From Isoetes taiwanensis (lineage: Eukaryota > Streptophyta > Lycopodiopsida > Isoetales > Isoetaceae), in NCBI GenBank assembly GCA_021234155.1, contig JAJEKV010000032.1, forward strand, positions 7,350,736 through 7,414,735: a stretch of DNA of 64,000 nt, read 5' to 3'. Below are positions 56,135 through 64,000 of this stretch, in pieces. Under the pieces are notes generated by a model that saw only the letters and a program-made list of their open reading frames with translations, was not told the origin of the DNA and did not search any database. Numbering within the stretch: position 1 is the stretch's first letter; every line of letters begins with the position of its first letter. A program made the position numbers and the translations under genes.

Positions 56135-56883
56135 TTAAGTCCATAGATTGTGCCTTTTTCAAAATTTTACAAATTCCATGCATTCGCCTTATGCTTAGAA
56201 TTTCTTGCACCAACGTTTCCATGTCATTTGCAGTATACACTGCTTTAAGCATGTCCTCATCATTTGCAAACTCATAAATATAATCGAGCATGCTGTCGCG
56301 CTCGTGTCAAATGACTTTCTCGACTTCGTCCTTGTTTCTCCCTTGTACACTCTTTTGTTTCACCACCTGCGCATTGGGCGAAACGGGATCCTTTTGTGTA
56401 CAGGTAATGGTCTGGCCTAGACCCCTCTTCCGAGAAACTGCTTGATTGGGGAACCGCACCTCCTTCGTGCATTTTGGGAACTTGTCTCCCCCATTTTGCT
56501 AGACCAATGTTCTTTGCAGAACTCACGACCCCAAATGAGTTACTAGAACCATCGACCCCTTCTGAGCCGTTTCTAGCCTCTCCTCCCAATCTTCTGAAGT
56601 CTTCATGCTCTTCTGACGTCTTCTTGGACTTGTGCCTCTCATGGCATGTTTGGCAGCAATTCGTGGATTTTTCATCATTAAATCCATTATTGTTAAGAAT
56701 TCTTCTTAACAAGACTAAGATGCCTAGAGTAATTTTAAGAACTAGATTTATTCCATATCTAGTTACCTCTAGTATCTTCCTAACTTTTTCTTCATTCTTC
56801 ATCTCTCTCAGGATCATACTTGTGGTTGCCCGGTAGGGCAACCCCTTCTTTCTAGAATCGCTCCAACCTGAGCTCTGATACCA

Positions 56884-57081
56884 TGATAAAATAGCAAAAT
56901 TGTAGAATGATATTGAGATGAATTGGGTTGGAACAGCCCCAACCAGGGCTACATATAAGTGCCTAAGAGGTATGCCTCTTGGCTATGGACATGACTACTC
57001 ACCTAAGAACATGACTCTATGTGAGGGTGTGTCCCTTGGTAGGGATTGCCACCTCACTACATTCCACATCAGCCTATATGA
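56884..57081 (-). repeat. 5' LTR of the left copy, truncated at its outer end
   Basis: Ends TTTTATCA next to the primer binding site. Its outer end is cut at the palindrome centre, CCTATATGA...TCATATAGG near 57072-57091. About 90 percent identical to the right 5' LTR. Confidence 0.8.
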
Positions 57082-57345
57082 AATCATATAGGATGACGTG
57101 GCATGTAGTGAGGTGGCAATCCCTACCAAGGGACACACCCTCATCATCATATAGGATGACGTGGCATGTAGTGAGGTGGCAATCCCTACCAAGGGACACA
57201 CCCTCACATAGAGTCATGTCCTTAGGTGAGTGGTCATGTCCATAGCCAAGAGGCATACCTCTTAGGCACTTATATGTAGCCCTGGTTGGGGCTATTCCAA
57301 CCAAGTCTTCTCAATATCATTCTCTACAGTTTTGTTATTTTCACA
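57082..57345 (+). repeat. 5' LTR of the right copy, truncated, with internal tandem duplication
   Basis: Ends TTATTTTCACA at 57345, directly before TGGTATCAGAGC. The outer first about 40 bases seen in the 3' LTR are missing. A unit of about 60 bp (CATATAGGATGACGTGGCAT to GGGACACACCCTCA) is present twice (about 57085-57145 and 57146-57205) but once in the 3' LTR. Confidence 0.85.
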
Positions 57346-59353
57346 TGGTATCAGAGCTCAGGGAGGAGCGATTCTAGAAGGAAGGGGTTGCCCGATAGGG
57401 CAACCACAAGTATGATCTTGAGAGAGATGAAGAATGAAGAAAAAGTTAGGAAGATACTAGAGGTAACTGATATGGAATAAATCTAGTCATTAAAATTACT
57501 CTAGGAATCTTAGTCTTGTTAAGAAGAATTCTTAACAATAATGGATTTAATGATGAAAAATCCACGAATTGCTGCCAAACATACTGTGAGAGGCATAAGT
57601 CCAAGAAGATGTCAGAAGAGCATAAAGACTTCAGAAGATTGGGAGAAGAGGCTAGATGCGGCTCGGAGGAAGTCGACGGTTCTAGGAACTCATTTGGGGT
57701 CGTGAGTTCTGCAAAGAACATTGGTCTAGCAAAATGGGTGAGACAAGTTCCCAAATGCACGAAGGAGGTGCATTTACCCAATCAAAAAGTGAAGATGGGT
57801 CTACATTGACCATTACCTCAGACAAAAGGATCCCATTACCAATGCACCGTGGTGAAACAAAAGAGTGTACGAGGGAGAAACGAGGACGAAGTCGAGAAAG
57901 TCATTTGCACGAGCGAGACAGCATGCTCGATTATATTTATGAGTTTGCAAATGACGAGGACATGCTTAAAGCAGTGTATACTGCAAATGACATGGGGTGA
58001 ATGGAAAAAGAATGTATTTGGTTCACAAGATATCAAAAGGGCAACCAAAGGGGCAGTTGTTTTAGAAAGGGACGGCAATATTGCAACAAAGGCATATGGG
58101 AAGGTGTTTAGCCATGAAGCAACAAGAAAGGAGGTCGCTTCTAAAAAGGCTAGGAGTATTGCAATAAACGACTGTAAACACTTGCGAAAAAAGAAAACAG
58201 ACAATGAAAGCAGACGTCCAGTTTCCATGCCCAGGCGACTGTTTACAAAAGTGGGCAGATCAAGGCTATAGAGTTGCGGCAGATGCAGCCGAAGATGTCC
58301 AATACAGAACCGAAGATGCTGAATGCAGATCCAAAGATGCTGAATGCAGATCTGAAGATGTTCCATGCCAACGTGGCAGCATATGTGGCCAAGAGATATC
58401 GATAAAAACCGGCTTCAGGAATCGTCAACAAAAATGTTTGAATACAGAGTTGAACAGCGGCGATCTGTACAAAAGCGCTCATGAAGATCCTGGGAGCAGC
58501 GATTTGAAGAGCGATCAGAATAGAGTAGCAGAAATTGAAGAAGGCATTGCTGGAATACGGATCAGAGGATTAAAACCTCTTGCACCCGATAGAAGGATGG
58601 AGGCCAGCGAGGAAGTGAATTGGCCAAGCAACCCATCACCAAATCCCATTGAATTTATATCCTCTATTCTTGCAGGTCCTCTTCTTGAAGACTCAAATCA
58701 GCAATCAAATTATATCCCATTTTCAATGGCACCGCCATACACTCTGATGCAGAAACGAGTAGAAGCCATAGAAGCTTTCTTGAATAGACTTGGCAGGTTA
58801 TTTCTCAGTAAGGAAACCATCTCTATTTGGGAGTTTGATCGGGAGTTCAATATTCAGTTTCAAAACTTTGAAGGAGTCTGGTCATGGGCGGAATTCCTTT
58901 CTGATCAAATAAAAGAAGCATTGCACCTAACTGCTAGGTTGAAAATTGCTTCTATGGGAGTACAGATCATCGAGTATTATGATAGCCCAGACTTTGATAT
59001 GCCAGGACATGGTTTCATAGTTATGATAACAGAAGATAACTGATGTGTCCACTGGCGATATGAATCAGATGAAGATATCCATTCGCAAGGGGGAGATAAT
59101 GAGGAACAGTTGCAAATGAAATCTTCACAAGCAATTGGAACAAGGCTTAATCCGATACTGATTTTGAATGATGAAGAAGAGCGGATTAAGAAGAAGAAGC
59201 GACAAGCATAAGGAATCCTCAGAACATATAAACGCTTGAGGAAAGGTGCTACTTATAGTGTTCCAAAGCGACGATGGAGGTCGCAAAGATTACTCACACA
59301 TGAACCAGGCCATGATGACTATGGCTAGAGCTAAGGTGAAGTTTGAGGGGGAG
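57346..59353 (+). mobile_element. Copia-like LTR element, right copy, internal region
   Basis: Starts with the initiator-tRNA-Met primer binding site TGGTATCAGAGC (57346-57357) and ends with a copia-style polypurine tract, GTTTGAGGGGGAG (59341-59353). At 2.0 kb it is far shorter than an autonomous copia element and holds no RT, integrase or protease; non-autonomous. The first 500 bp has degenerate frames, the second half the frame 58204-59043. Confidence 0.8.
58204..59043 (+). CDS. Unidentified protein encoded by the LTR element, right copy
   Basis: 279 codons from ATG (MKADVQFPCPGDCLQKW). Residues about 25-55 are a short cysteine/acidic repeat (AEDAECRSKDAECRSEDVPC). The C-terminal half is well conserved with the left copy: IEFISSILAGPLLEDSN, PPYTLMQKRVEAIEAFLNRL, then WSWAEFLSDQIKEALHL and ARLKIASMGVQIIEYYDSPD. 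A stop at 59041 interrupts a frame that runs on as VHWRYESDEDIHSQGGDNEE, so even this copy is probably truncated. The conserved half shows no Gag CCHC knuckle. It may be a captured host gene or an unusual Gag. Confidence 0.5.
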   Translation: MKADVQFPCPGDCLQKWADQGYRVAADAAEDVQYRTEDAECRSKDAECRSEDVPCQRGSICGQEISIKTGFRNRQQKCLNTELNSGDLYKSAHEDPGSSDLKSDQNRVAEIEEGIAGIRIRGLKPLAPDRRMEASEEVNWPSNPSPNPIEFISSILAGPLLEDSNQQSNYIPFSMAPPYTLMQKRVEAIEAFLNRLGRLFLSKETISIWEFDREFNIQFQNFEGVWSWAEFLSDQIKEALHLTARLKIASMGVQIIEYYDSPDFDMPGHGFIVMITEDN

Positions 59354-59589
59354 TGTTGAGATATCAACCTCCACCTAAGCTGCCTAGTCATCATATAGGA
59401 TGACGTGGCATGTAGTGAGGTGGCAATCCCTACCAAGGGACACACCCTCACATAGAGTCATGTCCTTAGGTGAGTAGTCATGTCCATAGCCAAGAGGCAT
59501 ACCTCTTAGGCACTTATATGTAGCCCTGGTTGGGGCTATTCCAACCAAGTCTTCTCAATATCATTCTCTATAGTTTTCTTATTTTCACA
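59354..59589 (+). repeat. 3' LTR of the right copy, 236 bp
   Basis: TGTTGAGATATCAACC at 59354 to TTATTTTCACA at 59589, with TG...CA ends. Directly after it comes G and the right copy of the flanking direct repeat. This is the only complete LTR of the pair. Confidence 0.85.
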
Positions 59590-59590
59590 G

Positions 59591-59814
59591 TGGAATCACA
59601 TGCCAATAAGTAGATATCTTCTACCCACGTCTCTCATATGTAGAGATATATGTAACCTGTGTGCTGAACTTGCCATATCTGTAAAAGATGGCAGAATTTT
59701 AATACCATGCTTGTATAGTACATGAAGGATCCTTGTAAATAAATAAAACTATGAGCAAAGCTTCCATCAACAAGCATTTGTGAAATTCTAGGCAAAGCCT
59801 TCAAGATAAATATT
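59591..59814 (+). repeat. Direct repeat flanking the LTR palindrome, right copy
   Basis: Second copy of 54636-54863 (see there); followed by unique sequence TTATTAGAAGCTTCAG, so the pre-insertion locus can be read across. Confidence 0.9.
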
Positions 59815-60228
59815 TGTTATTAGAAGCTTCAGTCCAAAAAGACAATCGTTGCATGAAAAAAGCTAACAAATATCAAACTAGCTGGAGTTATGACGGTGCA
59901 TCTCCTCTTTTACAGATATTGAGCCTGTTGCGATCTGGTAATTTGATTAGGCAGAACTTATGTCGTCTTCATTTGGCACATTTGAGAAGGATATCAAAAT
60001 ATTTAGGTAAAAAGTCTAGAATCAACATTTATCATCATCTAAAAAGGCATTATTAATCCTTTACACTTATAATTAAATGCGTCATTCAACAATCACATCT
60101 CTTCAATCCAAAAAGATCATCGTTGCATGAGATAAGCTAACAAATATCAAACTAGCTAGAGTTATGATGGTTACATATATTGAGCATGTTGCGATCTGGT
60201 AATTTCTAACATAAACGTGGGAGAACAT
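59815..60228 (+). repeat. Tandem duplication next to the giant inverted repeat
   Basis: The stretch from about 59828 (CCAAAAAGACAATCGTTGCA) to 60056 recurs from about 60107 to 60333 with roughly 85 percent identity, including ACAAATATCAAACTAGCT and GGTAAAAAGTCTAGAATCA. The second copy overlaps the left arm of the inverted repeat. No coding sequence recognised. Confidence 0.7.
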
Positions 60229-61835
60229 TAGGCAGACCTTATATTGTTTTCACTTGGCATATTCGATAAGGATAGCAAAATATTTAGGTAAAAAGTCTAG
60301 AATCAGCATCTATCATCATTTAAAAAGGCGTTAATTTTATACTTAGAATTTAAATGCCATCTTAGAATTCAAATGCCTTAATATCATTGCAGTATAATAT
60401 TGCACTCGTCATACAACAATTACATCTTTTGTTTTTCTGCAGATATTGAGTATTGAGGCTATCGCGAGCTACTATTACTGAAACCTTACCGAAACTTAAA
60501 AGGAGGCAACAAATAATTGTTTCTAGTTTTTCATTCCCCCCCGGGGCCCCCAGTCATTTGAACTCGTAGTGTAAATACCACATGTAGCCATTCTGCTTAT
60601 AGAAGATAGTTGTTTTAATTTTTTCTTTTCTTCATATTCGACCACGTATATCTGCTAAAATAGGTCACAACTCTCTGAAAAGACAATGCATTGACATAAG
60701 TATAAGCTTCTTGACCTTTTACTTTTCTATGTAGAAAGTAGTGACCTACATAAAACAAGCCACAAAAAGTAATTGAAGAACAAAGTATGAATTGAAGCAC
60801 GAGGTTCTTCTTCTTCCTGCTAGGCCCATCTTTCCTTTTTGCTCAAGTCTTTGCACTTTTTGCACTTTTGGCCTTTTGTTTTTACCTTTTCTATGTAGAA
60901 AGTAGTGACCTATATAAAACAATCCATCAAGTCCTTTTTTTGCTCAATTAATATTGTAACCATGAGACAATTAACCTTGTATAACGGCAAGTCATAATAA
61001 AACCCACTTTCCAGCTTGATTACATATTTAACCTTTTCACCCATGGCAATTTCTTGGCCTATTTGAGCAATTGCTTTTGTCCCTCACGTACAACCTTCAA
61101 ACCTTGGATTTATAGAGCGCCCAGCTGTATCTTAGGCCAAAGATGGAAGACAATAATAAAGACAATTTACGTACCGAAGATCTTGGCATCGCCAACCCTA
61201 GGGTAAGACATATTTTCTTCGCATCCAACAAAAATGTATCAATTAACATCATGCTTTTGTTTTACAGGCACCTAGAAACAATGATACAGACAACGTGCTC
61301 CAACACGTTGCTCAGTTAGAGCAATCAATTGTTGATTTACATGCTTCAATGACGCCATTCCATGTGAACTTGGATGAACATCCAAACATGACCCTCCTAG
61401 AATTGAATGCACTCCAAGCTATAGTTCGGCGACACTTAAGAAAAGGAATCTAACAGCATATCCGTGGCACTTGCTCATTTTTATCATTCATACAAGAAAA
61501 CAAAATCTAACAGCAATGAAATCCATAGTCACTCAATTCTAATATGTTTACTACTTAGATTATGCTTGGGCCATAATTGCTATTTTTTTAATAATGAAAT
61601 TTACACAATTTGACATTTCATCTTAAGATAACAAACACTTGGTGATAACCATTAAACCTTCTTGTAATTGCATACCTATCGGACTTGACCATAATTGCTA
61701 TTCTTTAAATAATGAAATTTACACAATTTGATATTTCATCTTAAGATAAACATTCAGTGATTACCATTAAACCTTTTTGTAATTGCATACCTAAATGTCT
61801 TTTTTCAGATTGTATACCTATTATCTTTATTGGAC
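60229..61835 (+). repeat. Giant inverted repeat, left arm
   Basis: About 1.6 kb that matches the complement of 62170-64000 along its whole length, at an estimated 88-92 percent identity. The arm pairs at the window end (GCAGACCTTATATTG at 60230 against the complement of the last bases) and at the centre (ATTGTATACCTATTATC near 61808). It carries the intact small gene at 61143-61453. Confidence 0.9.
61143..61453 (+). CDS. Small two-exon gene, 81 residues, unknown function
   Basis: Exon 1 is 61143-61202 (MEDNNKDNLRTEDLGIANPR). A 65-bp intron with AGG|GTAAGA and TTTTACAG|GCA follows, and exon 2 is 61268-61453; both are phase 0. Exon 2 reads VLQHVAQLEQSIVDLHASM, then MTLLELNALQAIVRRHL and a basic end (RKGI). 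The first stretch has heptad-like spacing and could be a short coiled coil. No signal peptide or membrane segment. The mirror copy in the other arm keeps the intron and reading sense but has a stop, so selection may have acted on one copy only. Could be part of a transposon. Confidence 0.5.
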
Positions 61836-61854
61836 TTGAAGCCTTTCTACTAGC

Positions 61855-62112
61855 AAGCCAATCTGAAATAGTCTGAGGATCCTTGACCTTGGGGATGAGC
61901 GAGATGGCACCTGTGTTTAGAATTCTATCCAAAGCAGTGGACCGCCGAAAGTCACAGAAAGCATCATACACATCTGGCTCCAGCCATTCCCAATACTCCT
62001 GGAAGAACTCAATTGGCAAACCATCCAAACCTGGGCATTTGCCTCTTGTCAGTTCAAAGACTGCCGAACCTAAATCATCAGCTGTCATAGCCGCCTCTAT
62101 TGACTCGCGCAA
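61855..62112 (-). pseudogene. L1-type reverse transcriptase N-terminal fragment in the loop of the inverted repeat
   Basis: The minus strand reads GKCPGLDGLPIEFFQEYWEW, then LNTGAISLIPKVKDP and TISDW, stopping just before the usual RPISL. This is the start of the RT domain of plant L1 elements. It fills most of the 334-bp spacer between the arms. Isolated fragment with no catalytic YADD; both ends abrupt. Confidence 0.75.
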
Positions 62113-62540
62113 TGTACCTTGAACACAAAAATGACTTGATGGATTGTTTCACAACATACCTTGAACGCAAGTCCAATAAAGATAATAGGTATACAATAAA
62201 ACGGACATTTAGGTATGCAATTACAAAAAGGTTTAATGGTTATTATTATAAGATGAAATGTCAAATTGTGTAAATTTTATTATTTAAAGAATAGTAATTA
62301 TGGTCAAGTGAAATAGGTATGCAATTACAAAAAGGTTTAGTCGTTATCACTAAATATTTGAGTTATCTTAAGATGAAATATCGAATTGTGTAAATTTTGT
62401 TATTTAACAAATAGCAATTATGGCCCAAGCGTAATCTAAGTGGTAAACATTTTAGAATTGAGTGACTATGGATTTCGTTGCTGTCGGATTTTCTTTTCTT
62501 GTATGAATGATAAAAATGAGCGAGTGCTACGGATATGCTG

Positions 62541-62844
62541 TTGGATTCCTGTTCTTATGTGTCGCTGAAATAGCTTGGAGTGCATTCAATTCTGGGAGGG
62601 TCTTGTTGGGATGTTCATCCAAGTTCACATGGAATGACGTCATTGAAGCATGTAAATCAATGATTGATTGCTCCAACTAAGCAATGTGTTGGAGCATGTT
62701 GTCTATATCATTGTCTCTAGGTGCCTATAAAACAAAAGCATGATGTTAATTGAATTGTTGGATGCAACAGAAAATATGTATTACCCTAGGGTTGACAATG
62801 CCAAGATCTTCAGTACGTAAGTTGTCTTCATTATTGTCTTCCAT
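62541..62844 (-). pseudogene. Mirror copy of the small two-exon gene, inactivated
   Basis: Exon 1 (62844 leftwards) reads MEDNNEDNLRTEDLGIVNPR and exon 2 reads APRDNDIDNMLQHIA followed by TAG where the other copy has CAG. Further on it continues LEQSIIDLHASMTSFHVNLD, then loses frame before the end. The donor is weakened to GTAATA. Amino-acid changes are mostly conservative before decay. Confidence 0.75.
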
Positions 62845-62975
62845 CTTTGACCTAAGATACAGCTGGGCACTCTATAAATCCAAGGTTTGAAGGTTGTATG
62901 TAAAGGACAAAAGCAATTGCTCAAATAGGCTAAGAAATCGCCATGGGTGAAAAGGCTAAATATGTAATCAAGAAG

Positions 62976-63160
62976 AAGAAGAAGAAGAAGAAGAGATTTT
63001 AGCGTCACGCCACAAGGCAGCGTCCTATCGGACATGTGACACTTTACAACACACCCAGATGGGTCCTGCCCCCACCACTTTACATTGCTGAAGTGGGTCC
63101 TTCCCCCACAAACTTTACATTGCATGGCCACTTTCACAACGAGGCCATTATATAAGGTTA
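62976..63160 (-). mobile_element. LINE 3' end with (TTC)n tail inserted in the right arm
   Basis: On the minus strand the sequence ends CTTGTGGCGTGACGCTAAAATC followed by TTCTTC repeats (AAG run at 62977-62998 on the plus strand). The GACGYTAAAAT end is the one seen at 6171, 10298 and 25583. The left arm lacks it, so it inserted after the inverted duplication. Left edge of the body is approximate. Confidence 0.5.
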
Positions 63161-64000
63161 ATTGTCTCATGGTTACAAGGCTAATTGAGCAAAAAAGGAC
63201 CTGATGGATTGTTTTATATAGGTCACTATTTTCTACATAGAAAAGGTAAAAACAAAAGACCAAAAGTGAAAAGAGTGCAAAGACTTGAGCAAAAAGGAAA
63301 GATGGGCCTAGCAGGAGGAAGAACCTCATGCTTCAATTGATACTTTGTTCTTCTGTTACCTTCTGTGGCTTGTTTTATATAGGTCACTATTTTCTACATA
63401 GAAAAGGTAAAAGGTCAAGAAGCTTATACTTATGTCAATGCATTGTCTTTTCAGAGAGTTGTGACCTATTTTAGCAGATATACATGGTCGAATATGAAGA
63501 AAAGTAAAAACTATCTTCTGTAGGCAAAATGGCTATATGTGGTATTTACACTACGAGTTCAAATGAAAAAGGGGGGGGGTTGAATAGTTAGAAACAATTA
63601 TTTCTTACCTCCTTCTTTTAAGTTTCGATAAGCTTTCAGTAATAGCAGCTCGCGATAGCCTCAATACTCAATATCTGCGAAAAAAAAAAGGATGTAGTTG
63701 TGAATGACGAGTGTAATATTATGCTACAATGATGTTAAGGCATTCGAATTCTAAGATGGCATTTAAATTCTAAGTGTAAAAGAAAATATCTGCAGAAAAA
63801 CAAAAGATGTAACTGTTGTATCACGAGTGCAATATTATACTGCAATGATATTAAGGCATTTGAATTCTAAAATGACATTTAAATTCTAAGTGTAAAATTA
63901 ATGCCTTTTTAAATGATGATAGATGCTGATTCTAGACTTTTTACCTAAATATTTTGATATCCTTATCGAATGTGCCAAGTGAAGACAATATAAGGTCTGC

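Larger units (their letters stand above)
54864..57081 (-). mobile_element. Copia-like LTR element, left copy (no 3' LTR)
   Basis: On the minus strand: a truncated 5' LTR (57081-56884), the primer binding site TGGTATCAGAGC (56883-56872), then an internal region down to 54864. It stops at GGAGGTCGCAAA, just short of where the right copy continues towards its polypurine tract and 3' LTR. Internal frames (56841-56272, 56134-55226, 55235-54840) correspond one for one with those of the right copy but carry different frameshifts. No protease, integrase or RT motifs. Confidence 0.8.
62170..64000 (-). repeat. Giant inverted repeat, right arm (continues beyond the window)
   Basis: Complementary to 60229-61835, with an extra insertion near 62976-63160 (LINE 3' end). 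Because homology reaches the last base, the true arm length is unknown. Confidence 0.9.

Noticed and set aside
57021-57304. Repeated frames MRVCPLVGIATSLH on both strands
   Set aside because: They are translations of the duplicated, palindromic LTR sequence, not a protein.
61109-61115. TATA box for the small gene at 61143
   Set aside because: TTTATAG is only about 30 bases before the ATG, which would leave almost no leader. Cannot be told from background AT-richness.
62781-63329. 182-codon minus-strand frame
   Set aside because: It crosses the LINE insertion and the mirrored small gene on the same strand in another frame; a shadow with simple-repeat leucine runs.

Overview
The window is nuclear DNA from a land plant with a large, transposon-rich genome. 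It has widely spaced host genes, introns with GT-AG borders, an EIN3-binding F-box protein (EBF) homologue, a plant cytochrome b561/DOMON gene, plant LINEs, LTR elements primed by initiator tRNA-Met, Helitrons and MITEs. A fern or another non-seed vascular plant is my best guess; this is inference, because no single sequence here fixes the lineage. Nothing looks bacterial, viral or organellar.

Layout. 1-2004: end of a minus-oriented LTR retrotransposon (leader, primer binding site, 1.58-kb LTR). 3261-5143: a PIF/Harbinger-like TIR element with a nested two-unit hairpin-ended (Helentron/Helitron2-like) element. 6456-10205: a four-exon LRR gene, with LINE ends before and after it. 13741-17568: a canonical Helitron carrying a PPR-like gene fragment. 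18590-26265: LINE relics, an L1 with target duplication, a second hairpin-ended pair, and half of a TTAA-flanked element. 28846-31214: clusters of a GGAAACCCTTCC palindrome, then a 1.7-kb head-to-head version of the hairpin-ended pair. 31960-33247: a cytochrome b561/DOMON gene with intact splice sites but a frameshift and an in-frame stop. 34395-35516: a receptor-kinase scrap and a textbook Tourist-type MITE. 36361-46350: an EBF gene plus a tandem duplication of its 3' end and downstream flank. The duplicate was later cut up by two TIR elements, and the other copy took an L1 insertion whose empty site survives. 48781-50835: a TTAA-flanked element carrying a Tudor-like/AT-hook protein gene with one frameshift. 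54636-59814: two copia-like elements fused 5' LTR to 5' LTR, the whole block flanked by a direct repeat of about 225 bp. 60229-64000: a large inverted repeat running off the window, with a small two-exon gene intact in one arm and broken in the other.

Only three or four loci look like host genes: the LRR gene, the EBF homologue, the cytochrome b561/DOMON gene (probably decayed) and perhaps the small gene at 61143. They share no pathway and form no operon. The main interest lies in the mobile DNA, especially the recurring palindromic or head-to-head arrangements: hairpin-ended pair, LTR pair, giant inverted repeat, foldback MITEs and GGAAACCCTTCC clusters. All coordinates for repeat borders were read by eye and may be off by a few bases.
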